From Balneolaceae bacterium (GTDB lineage Bacteria; Bacteroidota; Rhodothermia; Balneolales; Balneolaceae), in assembly GCA_007134665.1 (NCBI GenBank), contig SLKH01000225.1, positions 1 to 29,428 on the forward strand: a stretch of DNA of 29,428 bases, in the 5' to 3' direction. Shown piece after piece: positions 7,247 to 15,636 of this stretch; position 1 is the stretch's first letter; every line of letters begins with the position of its first letter. The notes below the pieces were generated by a model that was not told the DNA's origin, ran no database searches, and saw only the letters and a list, made by a program, of their open reading frames with translations. A program made the translations under genes and the position numbers.

Positions 7247-9496
7247 ATGGCAAAAGTAGAAAATCATATTATTGAACGGTTTGAGACTCAGGGGTTAGGT
7301 TCTGTTCAAAAGGATGATCTGAGCCAGCTTTTGAAAATCTGCCATGATAACCTGGATCATGTTGATGACGAATTAATCAGTCGTGCATTCAGGTTATGTT
7401 ATATATCCCATGAGGGAGAAAACCGGGCTTCCGGTGAACCGTTCTATTTGCATCCGCTTGAAGTTGCCAAAATCGTGGCAAGCGATCTTGCAATTGATGA
7501 TGAATCCGTCGCTGCAGCGTTACTTCATGATACAGTCGAAGATACATCTGTTACCCTCAATGACATCCAAAATCTGTTTGGTGAAATTGTAGCCCATATC
7601 ATTGACGGTGTGACTAAAATTGCCGGTGTATTTGAAAGCAGAGATACAAAACAGGCAGAAACTTTTATGAAAATGCTTCTGTCTATGGCAGAAGATATAA
7701 GGGTTGTTTTGATAAAGTTTGCTGACAGGCTTCACAATATGAGAACGATTCATCATCTCCCCCGTGAAAAACAATTAAAGATTGCCACAGAGACGATGGA
7801 GTTGTATGCTCCTCTTGCACATCGTTTTGGGTTATTTAAAGTAAAAAATGAATTTGAAGATCTCTGCTTTAAAGTGATGGACCCTAATTCCTACAAGTTT
7901 ATCGCCCGTAAACTGAGGGAGAAGAAAGAATCACGGGAGTCGTTTATCAGGGAGTTTATGCAGCCGATTAAAAAAGAGTTATCGGAGCAGAATTTTAAAT
8001 TTGAGATTAAGGGAAGGCCGAAGCATATCTATTCGATATTTAAAAAAATGCAGCGCCAGCAAAAACCGTTTGAGGAAATTTATGATCTGTTTGCAATTCG
8101 GGTCATCCTGGAAGAACCTCACAAGAAGGAAGACTGCTGGAGAGTTTATTCGATTATTACCGATTGGTATACACCAATCCCTCAACGTTTCAGGGATTTT
8201 ATTTCCGTGCCCAAGGCGAACGGTTATCAGTCGCTACATACCACTGTAATTACTCAGAAAGGCCGGAAAGTTGAAGTCCAGATTCGAACCAGGAGAATGG
8301 ATGTCATTGCTGAAAAAGGACTTGCCGCACACTGGAAGTATAAGGAAGGATCCGATGGAACCAATCCACTTGACAAATTCATTCACTGGGTACGGGATGT
8401 ACTGGACAATCCCCGTCCGGATGCAGCAACAGAATTTGTAAAGGATTTTCAGTTAAACCTGTACCAGGATGAAATCTATGTTTTTACACCTGATGGTGAA
8501 TTAAAAACCCTTCCCCAGGGGGCATCCTGTATCGATTTCGCTTTTGAGATTCATAGTGAGATCGGTGAAAGGGCCATGGCAGCCAAGGTGAATGGAAAAA
8601 TGGTTCCACTGCGTCAGAAACTGGAAGTTGGCGATCAGGTGGAAATCATAACCGGTAATAAAATAAATCTGAATCCGGATTGGATTAACGATGTTGTAAC
8701 CCATAAAGCGAAATCACGGGTTCGCCAGTTTATTAAGAAAAAAGAGCGAGAGGTCGCAGATGAAGGCCGGGAAATTTGGCAGAAAAGAGCCAGCCGTGGT
8801 AAAGTGAAAATCTCTGAACAGGAACTGACACGTGTTGCTCATAAACTTAACTTTGATTCAGCACAGGAACTTTTTTACAAAATCGGTTCCGGTGCATTTG
8901 ATGTAAATGATCTTTTTAAAGCAGTTCAGCAGATCAAGAGTATGGGGCGGTTTGAAGGGGATCAAAAAGAAGAAAGAAATGAAAAGCTCACTGAAGATGA
9001 ACTGCAGCAGAAATTTATTTCTACAGCACGGTCCGGGAGTGATACCGGTAAAGACCTGTTGATTAATGGAGAAGTATCAAATGTTAAATATACTTATGCC
9101 AACTGTTGTAACCCCATACCTGGCGATGAAGTAATCGGCTTTATCAGCCGGAATGGTGACGTGAAAATACATCGGTCTAACTGTAAAAATGCCCACCATT
9201 TAATTCAGACCGACAGTGAAAGAATTATCGATGTTAAATGGGCAAGAACTATTGGCCAGCAGTTTTTTGGTGCAATTAAGGTTATTGGCGAAGACAGGGT
9301 GGGACTCGTAAACGATTTAACAGATGTATTATCGAAATCCATGAAAACGAACATGAAGAGCATTAACGTCAGCAGCGACAGCGGAATGTTCGAAGGTATT
9401 TTAACAGTTTATGTAAATGACCTTGATCACCTCGAGAAAATCATTGATAGGATAAAAAAAGTCCCCGGCATCAAAAATGTAATGCGATATGAGTAG
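7247..9496 (+). CDS. rel: Bifunctional (p)ppGpp synthetase/hydrolase (Rel/SpoT family)
   Basis: The 749-residue protein has the full long-RSH architecture. The HD hydrolase domain spans about residues 45-200 with metal ligands H69 (YLHPLEVA) and H94-D95 (LLHDTVEDT), intact, so hydrolase activity is expected. The RelA_SpoT synthetase domain spans about 250-360 (GRPKHIYSIFKKM, EIYDLFAIRV, GYQSLHTTV). TGS spans about 410-470 (IYVFTPDGELKTLPQGA). A helical/zinc-finger region contains the NCCNPIPGDEVIG and HRSNC cysteines. The C-terminal ACT domain begins at about 670. Presence of both the HD ligands and the synthetase block argues for a dual-function Rel rather than a RelA-only enzyme. It controls the stringent response. 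It has 250 bp upstream and 210 bp downstream without genes, so it is probably transcribed alone. No Shine-Dalgarno site is seen before the ATG. Confidence 0.97.
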   Translation: MAKVENHIIERFETQGLGSVQKDDLSQLLKICHDNLDHVDDELISRAFRLCYISHEGENRASGEPFYLHPLEVAKIVASDLAIDDESVAAALLHDTVEDTSVTLNDIQNLFGEIVAHIIDGVTKIAGVFESRDTKQAETFMKMLLSMAEDIRVVLIKFADRLHNMRTIHHLPREKQLKIATETMELYAPLAHRFGLFKVKNEFEDLCFKVMDPNSYKFIARKLREKKESRESFIREFMQPIKKELSEQNFKFEIKGRPKHIYSIFKKMQRQQKPFEEIYDLFAIRVILEEPHKKEDCWRVYSIITDWYTPIPQRFRDFISVPKANGYQSLHTTVITQKGRKVEVQIRTRRMDVIAEKGLAAHWKYKEGSDGTNPLDKFIHWVRDVLDNPRPDAATEFVKDFQLNLYQDEIYVFTPDGELKTLPQGASCIDFAFEIHSEIGERAMAAKVNGKMVPLRQKLEVGDQVEIITGNKINLNPDWINDVVTHKAKSRVRQFIKKKEREVADEGREIWQKRASRGKVKISEQELTRVAHKLNFDSAQELFYKIGSGAFDVNDLFKAVQQIKSMGRFEGDQKEERNEKLTEDELQQKFISTARSGSDTGKDLLINGEVSNVKYTYANCCNPIPGDEVIGFISRNGDVKIHRSNCKNAHHLIQTDSERIIDVKWARTIGQQFFGAIKVIGEDRVGLVNDLTDVLSKSMKTNMKSINVSSDSGMFEGILTVYVNDLDHLEKIIDRIKKVPGIKNVMRYE

Positions 9497-9503
9497 TGTA
9501 ACC

Positions 9504-9542
9504 GCCGGGTTTTATGGCGTAAGAACCTGATTTAACCCCGGC
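9504..9542 (+). other. Stem-loop after rel without a T tract
   Basis: GCCGGG at 9504-9509 can pair with CCCGGC at 9537-9542, flanked by TT/AA that extend the stem. No T run follows, so it is not a canonical intrinsic terminator. It may be a 3'-end stabilising hairpin or part of a factor-dependent stop. Confidence 0.35.
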
Positions 9543-9561
9543 TCATCAGCCATAATAAATA

Positions 9562-9590
9562 TTGACTACAAATTCAATAAAAACAATAAT
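9562..9590 (+). promoter_or_regulatory. Sigma70-type promoter for the HU-ruvX-def-fmt operon
   Basis: TTGACT (9562-9567) and AATAAT (9585-9590) are separated by 17 bases, each matching the consensus hexamer at five of six positions. Transcription would begin near 9597, giving a leader of about 110 bases before the HU-like gene. The flanks are very AT-rich, which fits a strong promoter but also raises the chance of accidental matches. Confidence 0.55.
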
Positions 9591-9706
9591 TTTCACTTTT
9601 ATCTATTTTTTATAAAATTTTATTTCTATAAGCACTATATTATCAGCGCTTCATCAGAGGCGTTAAGAAATATGTAAATACTTAAAAAACAGTTAGTAAA
9701 GTAAAT

Positions 9707-10033
9707 ATGATCACCTACACAAAAAGAGATATTGTTCGAAGAGTTGCAGAATCTATGGATGTACCCCTGAATCAGGCGGAACCCTGGGTTGATGAAGTTA
9801 TTGGTGCTCTGAGAGGCACAATGATGGATGCAGACCCAACCTGTCGAATTGAGCTGCGGGACTTCGGAGTATTCGAAGTAAAAGAAACCAAAGCCAAACC
9901 AAAGGCGAGGAACCCGAAGACCAACGAAGTTATCTATGTGCCGGCTCACAGGAAAACTCACTTCAAACCGAGTAAATTGCTGAAAGAGTTTCTGCGTCAA
10001 CCTCTTGACGAACTTGAAAGCTCAAATAATTAA
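9707..10033 (+). CDS. HU/IHF-family DNA-binding protein
   Basis: This 108-residue histone-like protein bends and compacts DNA as a dimer. The N-terminal helical part (YTKRDIVRRVAESMDVPLNQAEPWVDEVIGAL) and the beta-arm (RNPKTNEVIYVPAHRKTHFKPSKLLKE) match the HU/IHF fold, with the conserved arm-tip proline present in the RNPKT context. The sequence after the arm (VPAHRKTHFKPSKLLK) is closer to IHF-like members than to classical HU. A short acidic/Asn tail (DELESSNN) extends beyond the usual roughly 90-95 residues. It is the first gene of a tight operon: ruvX begins at the very next codon. A promoter is proposed at 9562-9590. Confidence 0.93.
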   Translation: MITYTKRDIVRRVAESMDVPLNQAEPWVDEVIGALRGTMMDADPTCRIELRDFGVFEVKETKAKPKARNPKTNEVIYVPAHRKTHFKPSKLLKEFLRQPLDELESSNN

Positions 10034-10468
10034 TTGAATAATTACGGCAGGATTATAGGAATTGATGTAGGTACGAAGCGTGTCGGACTGGCACGTTCCG
10101 ACCTGCTTCGTACTTCTGCAAATCCTGCTGGTACTTTTTCTCCTGAACAGGTATTTTCTGAACTTGAAAAGTATCAGGAAGAGTACCCGATACGCGCATT
10201 TGTTGTGGGCTGGCCTCTTACCACATCCGGAGAAGAAAATGAGTCGACTAAGATGGTCGAAGGCTTCATTAAAAAGCTTAACAGGCTTTTTCCGGATATT
10301 CCTGTTTATAAAATGGATGAAAGATACAGTTCTAAACAGGCAGTTCAGAATATGATACAGTCAGGGGTACCCAAAATGAAAAGGCGTGAAAAAGAAAGAG
10401 TTGACAAGACTGCAGCAGCTTTGATCCTGCAGAAATTTTTAGAATTGCATAGTGATTTAAGTCATTAA
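10034..10468 (+). CDS. ruvX: Putative pre-16S rRNA nuclease / Holliday junction resolvase (RuvX/YqgF)
   Basis: The protein has 144 residues with the RNase H-like fold typical of YqgF. The first acidic residue is D11 in IIGIDVGTKRVGLA, followed by VVGWPLTTSGEENEST, the MDERYSS strand, and a final Asp in RVDKTAAALILQ. Members mature the 16S rRNA 5' end and have been proposed to resolve recombination junctions. The gene must begin with TTG at 10034: the same frame is closed by the HU-like gene's stop codon TAA at 10031-10033, and no ATG/GTG occurs before the catalytic motif. This back-to-back stop/start suggests translational coupling to the upstream gene. Deformylase starts two bases after its end. 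Confidence 0.9.
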   Translation: MNNYGRIIGIDVGTKRVGLARSDLLRTSANPAGTFSPEQVFSELEKYQEEYPIRAFVVGWPLTTSGEENESTKMVEGFIKKLNRLFPDIPVYKMDERYSSKQAVQNMIQSGVPKMKRREKERVDKTAAALILQKFLELHSDLSH

Positions 10469-10470
10469 TC

Positions 10471-11037
10471 ATGTCAGTATTACCGATAGTCACCTATAAT
10501 GATCCTGTTTTAAAGGAAAAGACCAAGCCGGTCGAAATGATCGATAAGGAACTTGAAAAGTTTATTGATGACCTTTTCGAAACGATGTATAATGCCAGGG
10601 GTGTTGGCCTTGCAGCACCACAGGTGGGAGAGCTGATCAGTATTTTTGTCGCAGATGCCGATCTGATGGCCGAAGAAACGGGAGAGCCTGCTTACGGGCC
10701 AATCGTCTTTATCAATCCAGAAATCAAAGAGCTGAAAGGGGAAGTGATAAGAATGGAGGAGGGATGTTTGAGCATTCCCGAAGTTCGTGACGACGTAAAA
10801 CGGCACGAATCCGTTGTTTTATCCTATCGGGACCGGGATTTTGATTTGAAGGAGCAGGAATTTACCGGCTGGTTAGCACGCGTGATACAACATGAATATG
10901 ATCACTTGCAGGGTATACTCTTTCTCGATCACCTGAGTGCATTCAAACGCAGAGTTCATAAGTCAAAGCTGCAGAAAATTGACAGTGGCTTACTGGAGAC
11001 GGAATATCCGCTGGTACCAAAAACCATTGCCAAGTAA
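10471..11037 (+). CDS. def: Peptide deformylase
   Basis: This 188-residue metalloenzyme removes the formyl group from new N-terminal methionine. The three signature motifs are complete: motif I GVGLAAPQVG (residues 44-53), motif II EGCLSIPE with metal ligand C99, and motif III QHEYDHLQG with ligands H141 and H145 and catalytic E142. The length and the C-terminal extension fit the usual range. The start ATG lies two bases after the ruvX stop, and fmt follows 11 bases after its end; def and fmt are functional partners and are commonly adjacent. It is transcribed as part of the HU-ruvX-def-fmt operon. Confidence 0.97.
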   Translation: MSVLPIVTYNDPVLKEKTKPVEMIDKELEKFIDDLFETMYNARGVGLAAPQVGELISIFVADADLMAEETGEPAYGPIVFINPEIKELKGEVIRMEEGCLSIPEVRDDVKRHESVVLSYRDRDFDLKEQEFTGWLARVIQHEYDHLQGILFLDHLSAFKRRVHKSKLQKIDSGLLETEYPLVPKTIAK

Positions 11038-11048
11038 TCCTGAGATCG

Positions 11049-11966
11049 ATGCTGAATCTTGTTTTTATGGGTTCGCCGGATTTTGCAGTACCAAGCCTGG
11101 TTGCCCTTCATCATTCTGATCACAATATCCTGGCAGTAGTAACCAATCCCGACAAGCGGAGAGGGAGGGGTGGCATGCAAACTCCGTCGGTTGTAAAAAA
11201 GAAAGCGGTTGAATTAGGTTATCCTGTTATAGAAACAGATTCAACCAGGGATAGCGAATTCATTGAAAAGATCAGGAAGCTGAATCCCGATTTACTCGTG
11301 GTCGTTGCATTCAAAATTTTGCCGCCTGATCTACTTTCTGTTTCCAGGTATGGTGCGATCAACCTTCATGCATCACTTCTGCCAAAATACAGGGGGGCAG
11401 CTCCTATACACTGGGCTATTATAAATGGAGAAAAAGAAACCGGTTGTACAGTGTTTTTTCTGGAAAAGAACGTTGACACCGGACACATTATTAAGCAGAA
11501 ACCCACTGTAATCGGACCGGATGAGACAACGGGTGATTTATATAACCGCTTAAAGGATTTGGGAGCAAAGTTACTGGTTGATTCAGTTGATATGATCAGC
11601 AACGGAGATATTACAAAGATTCCGCAAAATCATGATAAAGCAACTCAGGCGCCCAAACTTTTTTCTGATGATGGGAAAATTGATTTTAACGATAGCTCTG
11701 AAAATGTTCATAACAAGATTCGCGGAATGAGTCCGTTTCCGGGAGCATGGGCTGATTATGATGGTCATAAATTAAATATTTATCGCTCACGCCGGGGCCC
11801 TGACATAAACCTTGAACCGGGCGAACTTGTGTTTACAAATGGTAAACTACTTGCAGGGTGCAATTCGGGAAGTGTTGAGCTTGTGGAAGTTCAGATGCCG
11901 GGAAAAAAAAGGGTAAAAGGAACCGATTTTGCAAACGGGTACGATCTGAATATAAAATTACAGTGA
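11049..11966 (+). CDS. fmt: Methionyl-tRNA formyltransferase
   Basis: This 305-residue enzyme transfers formyl from 10-formyl-tetrahydrofolate to initiator Met-tRNA. Visible marks are the N-terminal nucleotide-like strand LVFMGSPDFAVPSL and the catalytic block AINLHASLLPKYRGAAPIHWAI with the Asn and His of the active site. The Asp lies in the NVDTGHI segment, and the C-terminal OB-like domain includes RGMSPFPGAWA. The length matches the family. It is last in the HU-ruvX-def-fmt run; no intrinsic terminator with a T tract follows, and the next gene begins 186 bases later. Confidence 0.97.
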   Translation: MLNLVFMGSPDFAVPSLVALHHSDHNILAVVTNPDKRRGRGGMQTPSVVKKKAVELGYPVIETDSTRDSEFIEKIRKLNPDLLVVVAFKILPPDLLSVSRYGAINLHASLLPKYRGAAPIHWAIINGEKETGCTVFFLEKNVDTGHIIKQKPTVIGPDETTGDLYNRLKDLGAKLLVDSVDMISNGDITKIPQNHDKATQAPKLFSDDGKIDFNDSSENVHNKIRGMSPFPGAWADYDGHKLNIYRSRRGPDINLEPGELVFTNGKLLAGCNSGSVELVEVQMPGKKRVKGTDFANGYDLNIKLQ

Positions 11967-12066
11967 TTATCTGAAAACTTATCTGTTGTAAACTATTTCA
12001 GTTATCAGTTGATTAATAGTAATTATTTTTGGATATACTGAACAAAATCTGATTCAAGTTTGTATA

Positions 12067-12095
12067 CATCATTCCGGATTAGAATTCGGATGATG
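12067..12095. other. Intergenic imperfect hairpin
   Basis: CATCAT at 12067-12072 pairs with ATGATG at 12090-12095, and the inner CCG pairs with CGG, with one bulged base and a very short loop. No T tract follows in either direction. It may be an mRNA-end hairpin for fmt or a leader element of the ankyrin gene. Confidence 0.25.
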
Positions 12096-12152
12096 GAACT
12101 GTTATTGAAATGAACTGATATCAATTTATAATCAAATTAAACTGAATTCACC

Positions 12153-12839
12153 ATGGAGCTTTCGCCTCTTTTACAGGCAGCCAAAAACGGCAAAATTGAA
12201 GATATCAAACGTCTGCATGCGAGTGGGTCGTCATTGGATGAAACTCATAAGAATGGGTCTACGGCATTGATTTTTGCGGCAGAAAATAACCACCTTGGCA
12301 TAGTAAAATATTTGCTTGATAATGGTGCAGATCCAAAATTAGAAACAAAAATGGGGGGGACGGCTCTGAATAGAGCTGCACTGAATGGAAATACCGAAAT
12401 CATGAAATACCTCCTCAACAAAGGAGTAGAAATCGGTGATCTTGCTGTCATAATGGCCGCACGTGAAGGTAAACTTGATGCTGTAAAGATGCTCGTTGAA
12501 AAAGGGGCGAACGTGAATGCAAAACAGCGATGGGGGCAAACAGCTATTATGCTCGCAGCCCGCGAGGGTCATACGGAAGTTGTAAAATATCTTCTTGACA
12601 ATGGTGCAAATGTGAAGCTGAAAGACAAAAACGGAGACACAGCTCTCAACATAGCACTCGATAATGATAATACCGATATTGCCATGATGTTGAAACGTGC
12701 CGGAGCAAGGGCAGAAACAAAGAAAAAAGCCCCGGTTGTCACAGAATCTGATGACGAAGATGAAGATACCACTTCTGAAATTGATGAGATTATAGGTGAC
12801 GATGAGGATATCCCGGACGATGTGGATCTGGATGATTGA
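12153..12839 (+). CDS. Cytoplasmic ankyrin-repeat protein with acidic tail
   Basis: The protein has 228 residues. Six ankyrin repeats run from about residue 3 to 190, recognisable by TALIFAAENNHLGIVKYLLDN-type units ending in the GAD/GAN turn; the third is shortened at its end (EIGDLAVIM) and the first is atypical. The last roughly 30 residues are almost entirely Asp/Glu with Ser/Thr. No signal peptide or membrane segment is visible, so a cytoplasmic protein-protein interaction role is expected; the partner cannot be inferred. It lies between fmt and gap with spacers of 186 and 234 bp and is probably transcribed alone. The acidic tail could mimic nucleic acid or bind basic partners, but this is speculation. 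Confidence 0.85.
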   Translation: MELSPLLQAAKNGKIEDIKRLHASGSSLDETHKNGSTALIFAAENNHLGIVKYLLDNGADPKLETKMGGTALNRAALNGNTEIMKYLLNKGVEIGDLAVIMAAREGKLDAVKMLVEKGANVNAKQRWGQTAIMLAAREGHTEVVKYLLDNGANVKLKDKNGDTALNIALDNDNTDIAMMLKRAGARAETKKKAPVVTESDDEDEDTTSEIDEIIGDDEDIPDDVDLDD

Positions 12840-12987
12840 TGTGATAATCGGCTGATTAATCTCTGTTTTCTTATTTGCATATATGTGGATTGGGTTCAAT
12901 TTATGAATCCTGCTGTTCAGGACATCAGAAAAGCGCTACCATTTGATTTTATATAATTTAACCCAGCTTTTTCCTAACTAAAATGGA

Positions 12988-13017
12988 TTGAGAGAGCAAT
13001 ATCCGTTATTTTATAAT
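12988..13017 (+). promoter_or_regulatory. Sigma70-type promoter of gap
   Basis: TTGAGA (12988-12993) and a perfect TATAAT (13012-13017) are separated by 18 bases. Transcription would begin near 13024, about 50 bases before the GAPDH start codon. Together with the strong Shine-Dalgarno site this fits a highly expressed glycolytic gene. Confidence 0.6.
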
Positions 13018-13073
13018 GATTTCTAATAAACCTGTTAGCTGTAAATTTGAATTGAATAAGGAGATAATTAATT

Positions 13074-14072
13074 ATGTCTAAAGTTAAAGTAGGAATTAAT
13101 GGATTTGGCCGTATTGGTCGGCTTGTTACTCGGTCAATCCTGCAATATCAAAAAGATACCATCGAAGTTGTCGGTGTTAATGACCTGACTGACCCCAAAA
13201 CACTGGCTCATCTGTTTAAGTACGACTCTGTTCATGGTACATGGCCCGGTGAAGTAAGTGCCGATGACAGCTCAATTACGATCGACGGAATGAAAATCCA
13301 GATATCATCTGAACGAGACCCGGCAAACCTGAAGTGGGGAGAACTTGGTGCTGAAGTTGTTGTTGAATCAACAGGTATTTTCAGAGATGATAAAAGTGCC
13401 GGAAAGCATATTGAGGCCGGTGCCAAAAAAGTGATCATATCAGCTCCAGGTAAAGGAGACCTGAAAACGATTGTACTTGGTGTTAATGACGGTGAAATTA
13501 GTAAAGATGCAACGATCTACTCCAATGCAAGCTGTACTACAAACTGTCTGGCCCCTATGGTTAAAGTACTGGATGAAGAATTTGGAGTTGAGCAAGGATT
13601 TATGACGACAATTCACGCATATACCGGTGATCAGGCAATTGTTGACGGTCCGCATAAGGATCTGCGACGTGCACGGGCTGCAGCAAGTAATATCGTACCA
13701 ACCACTACAGGAGCAGCCGCTGCAGTAGGGCTTGTTCTGCCGCATCTTGATGGGAAGCTCGATGGCGGAGCTGTTCGGGTTCCGGTTCCTGATGGATCGT
13801 TAACTGATTTTACTGCTGTTGTCAGTCGTGATGTAACAGAAGCTGAAGTACTTGCCGCATTCAAAAAAGCTGCTGAAGGATCCCTGAAGGGTATTCTTGA
13901 ATATTCAGAAGAAGAGTTAGTTTCTTCAGATATTATCGGCAATACCCATTCCTGTATCCTGGATAGCGGGCTTACCAAAGTAGATGGTAAACTGGTGAAA
14001 GTGATCGGCTGGTATGATAATGAAGCCGGTTACTCAGCAAGGACTGCTGAACTGATCCTGAAAATTGTTTAA
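13074..14072 (+). CDS. gap: Glyceraldehyde-3-phosphate dehydrogenase, type I
   Basis: The 332-residue glycolytic enzyme oxidises and phosphorylates glyceraldehyde-3-phosphate with NAD. The Rossmann start KVGINGFGRIGRL and the adenine-ribose Asp in VVGVNDLTD suggest NAD preference. The active-site motif ASCTTNC places the catalytic cysteine at C154, and IHAYTGDQ carries the partner His. The C-terminal WYDNEAGYSAR is also intact. AAGGAG at 13058-13063, ten bases before the ATG, is the best Shine-Dalgarno sequence in the window. The gene has its own promoter and is closed by a strong hairpin, so it is monocistronic. Confidence 0.98.
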   Translation: MSKVKVGINGFGRIGRLVTRSILQYQKDTIEVVGVNDLTDPKTLAHLFKYDSVHGTWPGEVSADDSSITIDGMKIQISSERDPANLKWGELGAEVVVESTGIFRDDKSAGKHIEAGAKKVIISAPGKGDLKTIVLGVNDGEISKDATIYSNASCTTNCLAPMVKVLDEEFGVEQGFMTTIHAYTGDQAIVDGPHKDLRRARAAASNIVPTTTGAAAAVGLVLPHLDGKLDGGAVRVPVPDGSLTDFTAVVSRDVTEAEVLAAFKKAAEGSLKGILEYSEEELVSSDIIGNTHSCILDSGLTKVDGKLVKVIGWYDNEAGYSARTAELILKIV

Positions 14073-14110
14073 TAACTGATTTTCAGAAATATTCAGTATT
14101 GTAATTTTTT

Positions 14111-14144
14111 AAAAGGCATCTCCCTAAAAGGTGATGCCTTTTTT
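14111..14144 (+). terminator. Rho-independent terminator after gap
   Basis: AAAAGGCATC (14111-14120) pairs perfectly with GATGCCTTTT (14133-14142), and the T run extends to 14144. It lies between two converging genes and may also hinder transcription from the minus side, where only four U residues, themselves in the stem, would follow. Confidence 0.88.
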
Positions 14145-14169
14145 AATGAAATCGATTTTTATCCCCGAA

Positions 14170-15459
14170 TTACATCTCTACCTGATTACCGCCTATATAT
14201 ACTGCTTCAATACTCCTGAGATTTTGTATATCTGAAAATGGATTCTCAGTGAGTACAATAAAATCCGCATGTTTGTCCGGTACAAGTGTGCCAACCCGGT
14301 CGTCAATTAACATACATTCTGCTGCATAACGGGTTGCAGAGAGTAGAATCTCACCAGGAATCATTCCGGCTTCCTGCATCATTTCCATTTCCAAATGTTC
14401 AAAATAACCCTGAAATCTTGCGGGAGGGCCACTGTCAGTACCGAGAATTACCCTGATTCCGGCATTGTGCAGAGCCATCATATTTTCTTTGGCTAGTGGA
14501 AGAGCTTCTCTGTAATAATCTGCAGTTGTACCGGTATATCTCTGCTTTACTTCGGGTTCCTGTAACTGATCGATTACGTCAGAATCTGCATATCGTAAGA
14601 AAAAGGGGTCATCAAAAAAATCCGGCCTCTCAGAGTATATAAATACAGATATTTCACGCGTGAGAGTTGGGGTGATACAGATATCTCTTTCTAACATCAT
14701 GTCAATTAATTCCGAATCTGCCGGCTCGTCTCGTACACTGTGTGCTATTAAATCAACATTAGCTTCCAGAAGCCCTTTCGCATCTTCCAATGCAACGATG
14801 TGGGCTGCAAGTGGTATCTCATGTTCGTGTGAAGCTTCAATGACAGCCCTGTAAACTTCAGGGCTCATCTTTTGAGAACGGCCCAGATTGTCATCAACCC
14901 TGATTTTTGTCCAATCAGGATTATGCTGCATAAGCTCTGAAACATCCTCAAAAGCAGCCTGAGGAGAAGAGGGGCTCAAGACAGGCCCCGACATAAATAA
15001 TCGGGCTGTTCCATGATCACCGGGATTATAATTGTCACGAACCGTGAAAGCTTCCGGTGGTTCATCTCCGAGGCTTACTACCGTGGTTATTCCATAACGC
15101 GCATATAATTGTAACTGATCCAATACATTCTGTTCAGAGTGTATTGATGGGCCGGTTTCAAGTCCTCTTGCAATTCCAACGTGGCCATGAGCATTTATTA
15201 ACCCCGGTATGATGTATCGATCAGACATGTCAATTTCTTCTACAGTATCCGGTAAATCAAGTTCAGTCATCGGAACGACATCAAAAACAGTGCCATTACG
15301 GATGAGCAGTGCTGCATTCTCGATTGATGGCTGGTCTGTACCGGTCCATATGGTGGCGTTTGTATAGGCAATCAGGTCATCAGGCAGATCGTCTCCGCAA
15401 CCCTGTACAAATATCGGGAAGCACAATATCAGACAAAACAATTTAATGGATCGTATCAT
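14170..15459 (-). CDS. Exported lipoprotein amidohydrolase (imidazolonepropionase-like)
   Basis: The 429-residue protein is a metal-dependent hydrolase of the amidohydrolase superfamily. A hydrophobic leader ends in a lipobox-like VQGC with the lipidated cysteine at C21, so the enzyme is probably anchored facing the periplasm. The catalytic set is visible: HxH in NAHGHVG (H91, H93), later His in AAHIVAL and IAHSVRDE, and the Asp in ILGTDSGPP. The C-terminal composite domain ends PDKHADFIVLTENPFSDI, typical of prolidase/imidazolonepropionase-like members. The substrate is not inferable; exported members often act on peptides or lactones. It lies 177 bp downstream of the PLP lyase on the same strand and may or may not share its transcript. 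Confidence 0.9.
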   Translation of the reverse strand: MIRSIKLFCLILCFPIFVQGCGDDLPDDLIAYTNATIWTGTDQPSIENAALLIRNGTVFDVVPMTELDLPDTVEEIDMSDRYIIPGLINAHGHVGIARGLETGPSIHSEQNVLDQLQLYARYGITTVVSLGDEPPEAFTVRDNYNPGDHGTARLFMSGPVLSPSSPQAAFEDVSELMQHNPDWTKIRVDDNLGRSQKMSPEVYRAVIEASHEHEIPLAAHIVALEDAKGLLEANVDLIAHSVRDEPADSELIDMMLERDICITPTLTREISVFIYSERPDFFDDPFFLRYADSDVIDQLQEPEVKQRYTGTTADYYREALPLAKENMMALHNAGIRVILGTDSGPPARFQGYFEHLEMEMMQEAGMIPGEILLSATRYAAECMLIDDRVGTLVPDKHADFIVLTENPFSDIQNLRSIEAVYIGGNQVEM

Positions 15460-15560
15460 GACAATAAAATGACAGGTTTTGTTTTAACGGTTTACAGTAA
15501 GATAATCCGGAATCGAAATAAGTCAATTTATATTAACCCAAAGAAGTCGTAAAACCTTTT

Positions 15561-15633
15561 TTGCCATTGTTCCAATGACAATTTTGGGTTTAAAATTCGA
15601 AGGGTTGAGATACCGTTGTTTCTAATGGCAATA
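15561..15633. repeat. Repeated ATTGTTCCAATGACAAT-like element between lyase and amidohydrolase
   Basis: Two related copies lie about 50 bases apart: one near 15566-15582 and one near 15616-15633 (GTTGTTTCTAATGGCAAT). The first copy sits inside a near-perfect 9 bp inverted repeat (TTGCCATTG, 3-base loop, CAATGACAA; 15561-15581). The arrangement is compatible with a dimeric regulator binding twice, or with an mRNA hairpin between the two minus-strand genes. Confidence 0.3.
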
Positions 15634-15636
15634 TTA

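Noticed and set aside
12840..13073. Possible short peptide starting at 12903 (17 codons) between the ankyrin gene and gap
   Set aside because: It is very short with no start signals, and it lies in the promoter spacer of gap.
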